Source: Atribacter laminatus
Lineage (GTDB): Bacteria > Atribacterota > Atribacteria > Atribacterales > Atribacteraceae
DNA: 64,000 nt
Direction: 5' to 3'
Assembly: GCF_015775515.1 (NCBI RefSeq)
Contig: NZ_CP065383.1
Location: forward strand, 310,001-374,000
Each line of letters begins with the position of its first letter. Positions within the stretch are counted from its first letter, which is position 1. The translations under genes and the position numbers were made by a program. The notes beneath the pieces are model-generated. The model was not told the origin of the DNA and made no database searches. It saw only the letters and a list, made by a program, of their open reading frames with translations. Below, in pieces: positions 62,327-64,000 of the stretch.

Positions 62327-62479
62327 GCCTATTCTCCTTTTCAATCCAGACGCATTTTCATTTTAGAAAAATGCGCCCCTTGAATGCTCCTTTTTTTAGT
62401 TGTTTATAATCAGATACTTGTAATATTATATCTTATTCTCAATCACATTTTTTATTAATTATAATCTCTTTTTACCTTC

Positions 62480-64000
62480 TCATTTTGAGCTTTTTTCCTC
62501 AAGCGTTGAAACCGAATCATTCTTCTTTTTTTGGGTTGGTGAGTTAAATTCAAATCCAATTTTCCCACCTTCCTGGAGAATCAACCGTGCTTTAAAAAAT
62601 TTCCCCTTCTTGGATTTAAAACCTGAAATAACATCTGTTCTTCCTTGAGTAATGAGTTTTTGAGCCTGGCTACGGGTAATGGTTTTCCCCAAAATTTTTT
62701 TCCATAAAGTAAAAGGACACCCTTCTTTCCATTGAATACAGGCAAAAGCGCTTCGGTTTTCCTGAACTGGCGAACCACATATTGGACAAGAACCAACATT
62801 GCTGTTCATTTTGGCCCTTTCACCATTATCTGGTTTTTCTTTAACCTTGGCTACAATCTCCTCGGTCAATTTTTTGATTTCATTTATAAATTCTTTTCGA
62901 GAAAATTGTCCCTTTTCTATTAAAATGAGTTTCTTTTCCCACTGGCCAGTTAATTGAGGGGAAGCCAACTCAATAACTGGAATACTTTCAACTAAATTAA
63001 TAAGTTCAATCCCCTTTGGAGAAGGAATTAAAGTTTTCCCTTCCCTTTCTAAATATCCAACCTCGATTAATCGCTCTATTATTGCAGCTCGGGTAGCAGG
63101 GGTACCCAACCCCGACTCTTTCATAATATCCTGCAACTCTTCGTCTTCAACAAATTTTCCTGCTCCCTCCATTGCAGAAAGAAGAGATGCTTCGGTATAC
63201 CGTGGTGGTGCTTTGGTTTCTTTTTCTTCAACCCAAACTTTTTCGGTTTTCACCGCTGTTCCAACTTCGGCTTCTGGAAGATATTCCGACTCTTCGGATC
63301 CGGCTTCTTTACCGTAAACTTTTCTCCACCCTGGCTCAACCAACACTTTCGATTTACTAATAAAATTCTCATTTTCCACCTGAGTTTTAATTCGTCTCTG
63401 AGCCCATATTGCTTCGGGATAAAAAACCGAAAGAAATCGCTTGCAAATAAGATCCATAATTTTTTGATCATCTCGTCCCAGAGTATCCCAATCAATTTTT
63501 TCTCCGGTCGGTATGATGGCATGATGATCAGATACCCGGCTATTATCAAAAACTCTTCTATCTTTTAATGCCTTTTTTGAGTCAAAAGGGTCTTGGGTCA
63601 ATTCATCAAAACCGCATTTTCGAAGCATATTCCATCCCGTTGTCACCTGGTCGACCAAATCATTAGAAAGATATCGGGAATCGGTTCGTGGATAAGTAAT
63701 CAGTTTGCGAGCTTCATAGAGTTTTTGGGCTGAATTAAGAGTTCTTTTGGCAGAAAAACCAAATATTTTATTGGCATCACGCTGTAGTTCAGTAAGGTCA
63801 TAAAGAAGGGGATGCTGTTCTTTGGTTTTTTTATCAGAATACTCTATCACTTTACCATTTTTCCCTTGAACTTTTTGCTCAATTTGTAAAGCTTGCTGTT
63901 GATCGTAAACTCGGTCTTCACCATCAATCCATTTTCCTAGATAAGCCCCTTGAGGTGAAGAAAATTCAGCAAAAATTTCCCAATAGGGAGTTGGTTTGAA
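62480..64000 (-). CDS. topB: Topoisomerase III-type DNA topoisomerase (partial, N-terminus off window)
   Basis: The frame is open from base 64000 to the stop at 62480, giving 506 residues of the C-terminal part. LLYDLTELQRDANKIFGFSAKRTLNSAQKLYE and the active-site Tyr in ITYPRTDSRYLS identify a type IA enzyme of the TopB group. GTPATRAAIIERLIEVGYLER follows. The C-terminal end has one four-Cys-like zinc region (CPICGSPV...) and a topo-C repeat (GKTITRSQAQKLITQGRTD). The N-terminal Toprim domain lies beyond the window. It relaxes or decatenates DNA in the cytoplasm and lies about 150 bases upstream of murA. Confidence 0.92.
   Translation of the reverse strand, partial: FKPTPYWEIFAEFSSPQGAYLGKWIDGEDRVYDQQQALQIEQKVQGKNGKVIEYSDKKTKEQHPLLYDLTELQRDANKIFGFSAKRTLNSAQKLYEARKLITYPRTDSRYLSNDLVDQVTTGWNMLRKCGFDELTQDPFDSKKALKDRRVFDNSRVSDHHAIIPTGEKIDWDTLGRDDQKIMDLICKRFLSVFYPEAIWAQRRIKTQVENENFISKSKVLVEPGWRKVYGKEAGSEESEYLPEAEVGTAVKTEKVWVEEKETKAPPRYTEASLLSAMEGAGKFVEDEELQDIMKESGLGTPATRAAIIERLIEVGYLEREGKTLIPSPKGIELINLVESIPVIELASPQLTGQWEKKLILIEKGQFSRKEFINEIKKLTEEIVAKVKEKPDNGERAKMNSNVGSCPICGSPVQENRSAFACIQWKEGCPFTLWKKILGKTITRSQAQKLITQGRTDVISGFKSKKGKFFKARLILQEGGKIGFEFNSPTQKKKNDSVSTLEEKSSK

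Noticed and set aside
1-64000. CRISPR array, rRNA genes, prophage or defence island
   Set aside because: No regularly spaced direct repeats, rRNA segments, integrases, capsid genes or nuclease-helicase sets were seen.

Overview
The window reads as a chromosomal segment of an anaerobic, AT-rich, diderm (LPS-making) bacterium. It encodes a six-subunit Rnf complex, an almost complete lipid A pathway (LpxA, C, D, I, B), BamA, TamB and an OmpH/Skp chaperone, together with anaerobe-style enzymes such as a nitrilase-fold hydrolase, a UroD-like methyltransferase homologue and a rubrerythrin-type ferritin. This mix suggests a candidate-phylum lineage such as Atribacterota. That placement is an inference from gene content and codon composition; no rRNA is present to test it.

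Layout. 1-3537 (minus): a sugar ABC importer made of a binding protein, a permease broken by a one-base frameshift, and a two-domain ATPase cut by the window edge. 4422-5063 (plus): KDPG/KHG aldolase. 5064-5478: a patch of GC-rich imperfect palindromes resembling dispersed intergenic repeats. 5479-9745 (minus): nuclease, 2-hydroxyacid dehydrogenase, small membrane protein, LemA and DUF2207. 9809-11518: an ElyC/YdcF-type protein converging on an EamA transporter. 11564-16764 (minus): the translation block, two transcription units with near-consensus promoters: tRNA-Thr, tRNA-Tyr, tRNA-Thr, tuf, rpmG, tRNA-Trp; then secE, nusG, rplK, rplA, rplJ, rplL and a strong terminator. 17006-23466: nitrilase-like hydrolase, UroD-like protein, GH77 glucanotransferase and two MFS transporters.

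23486-33307 (minus) is one tightly packed run: TrkH/KtrB-type K+ transporter, biotin carboxylase, rnfC-D-G-E-A-B, an FGGY sugar kinase and an ECF S-component-like protein. It couples ion-motive energy conservation, K+ uptake and carboxylation. 33443-38554: an HflK/HflC pair, AhpD-like protein, branched-chain aminotransferase, and phenylacetate-CoA ligase with an ACT protein. 38640-43857: an LpxB-related glycosyltransferase, a zinc alcohol dehydrogenase and a DJ-1/peroxiredoxin fusion beside a rubrerythrin. An intact IS4-type element with a 9-bp target duplication lies between the dehydrogenase and the fusion gene.

44705-64000 (minus) is a cell-envelope supercluster, read in the order topB, murA, mreB, S55-peptidase protein, tamB, bamA, skp/ompH, lpxD, lpxC, lpxA, lpxI, lpxB, an lpxB paralogue and an MsbA-like exporter. 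It strings together peptidoglycan precursor synthesis, cell shape, outer membrane protein assembly, lipid A synthesis and lipid A flipping.

The most notable points are the DJ-1/peroxiredoxin fusion lacking the usual peroxidatic cysteine, EF-Tu with a four-cysteine insert and anomalous GC content, the tandem LpxB paralogues, the S55 protein in an outer-membrane locus, and the IS insertion between two stress genes.
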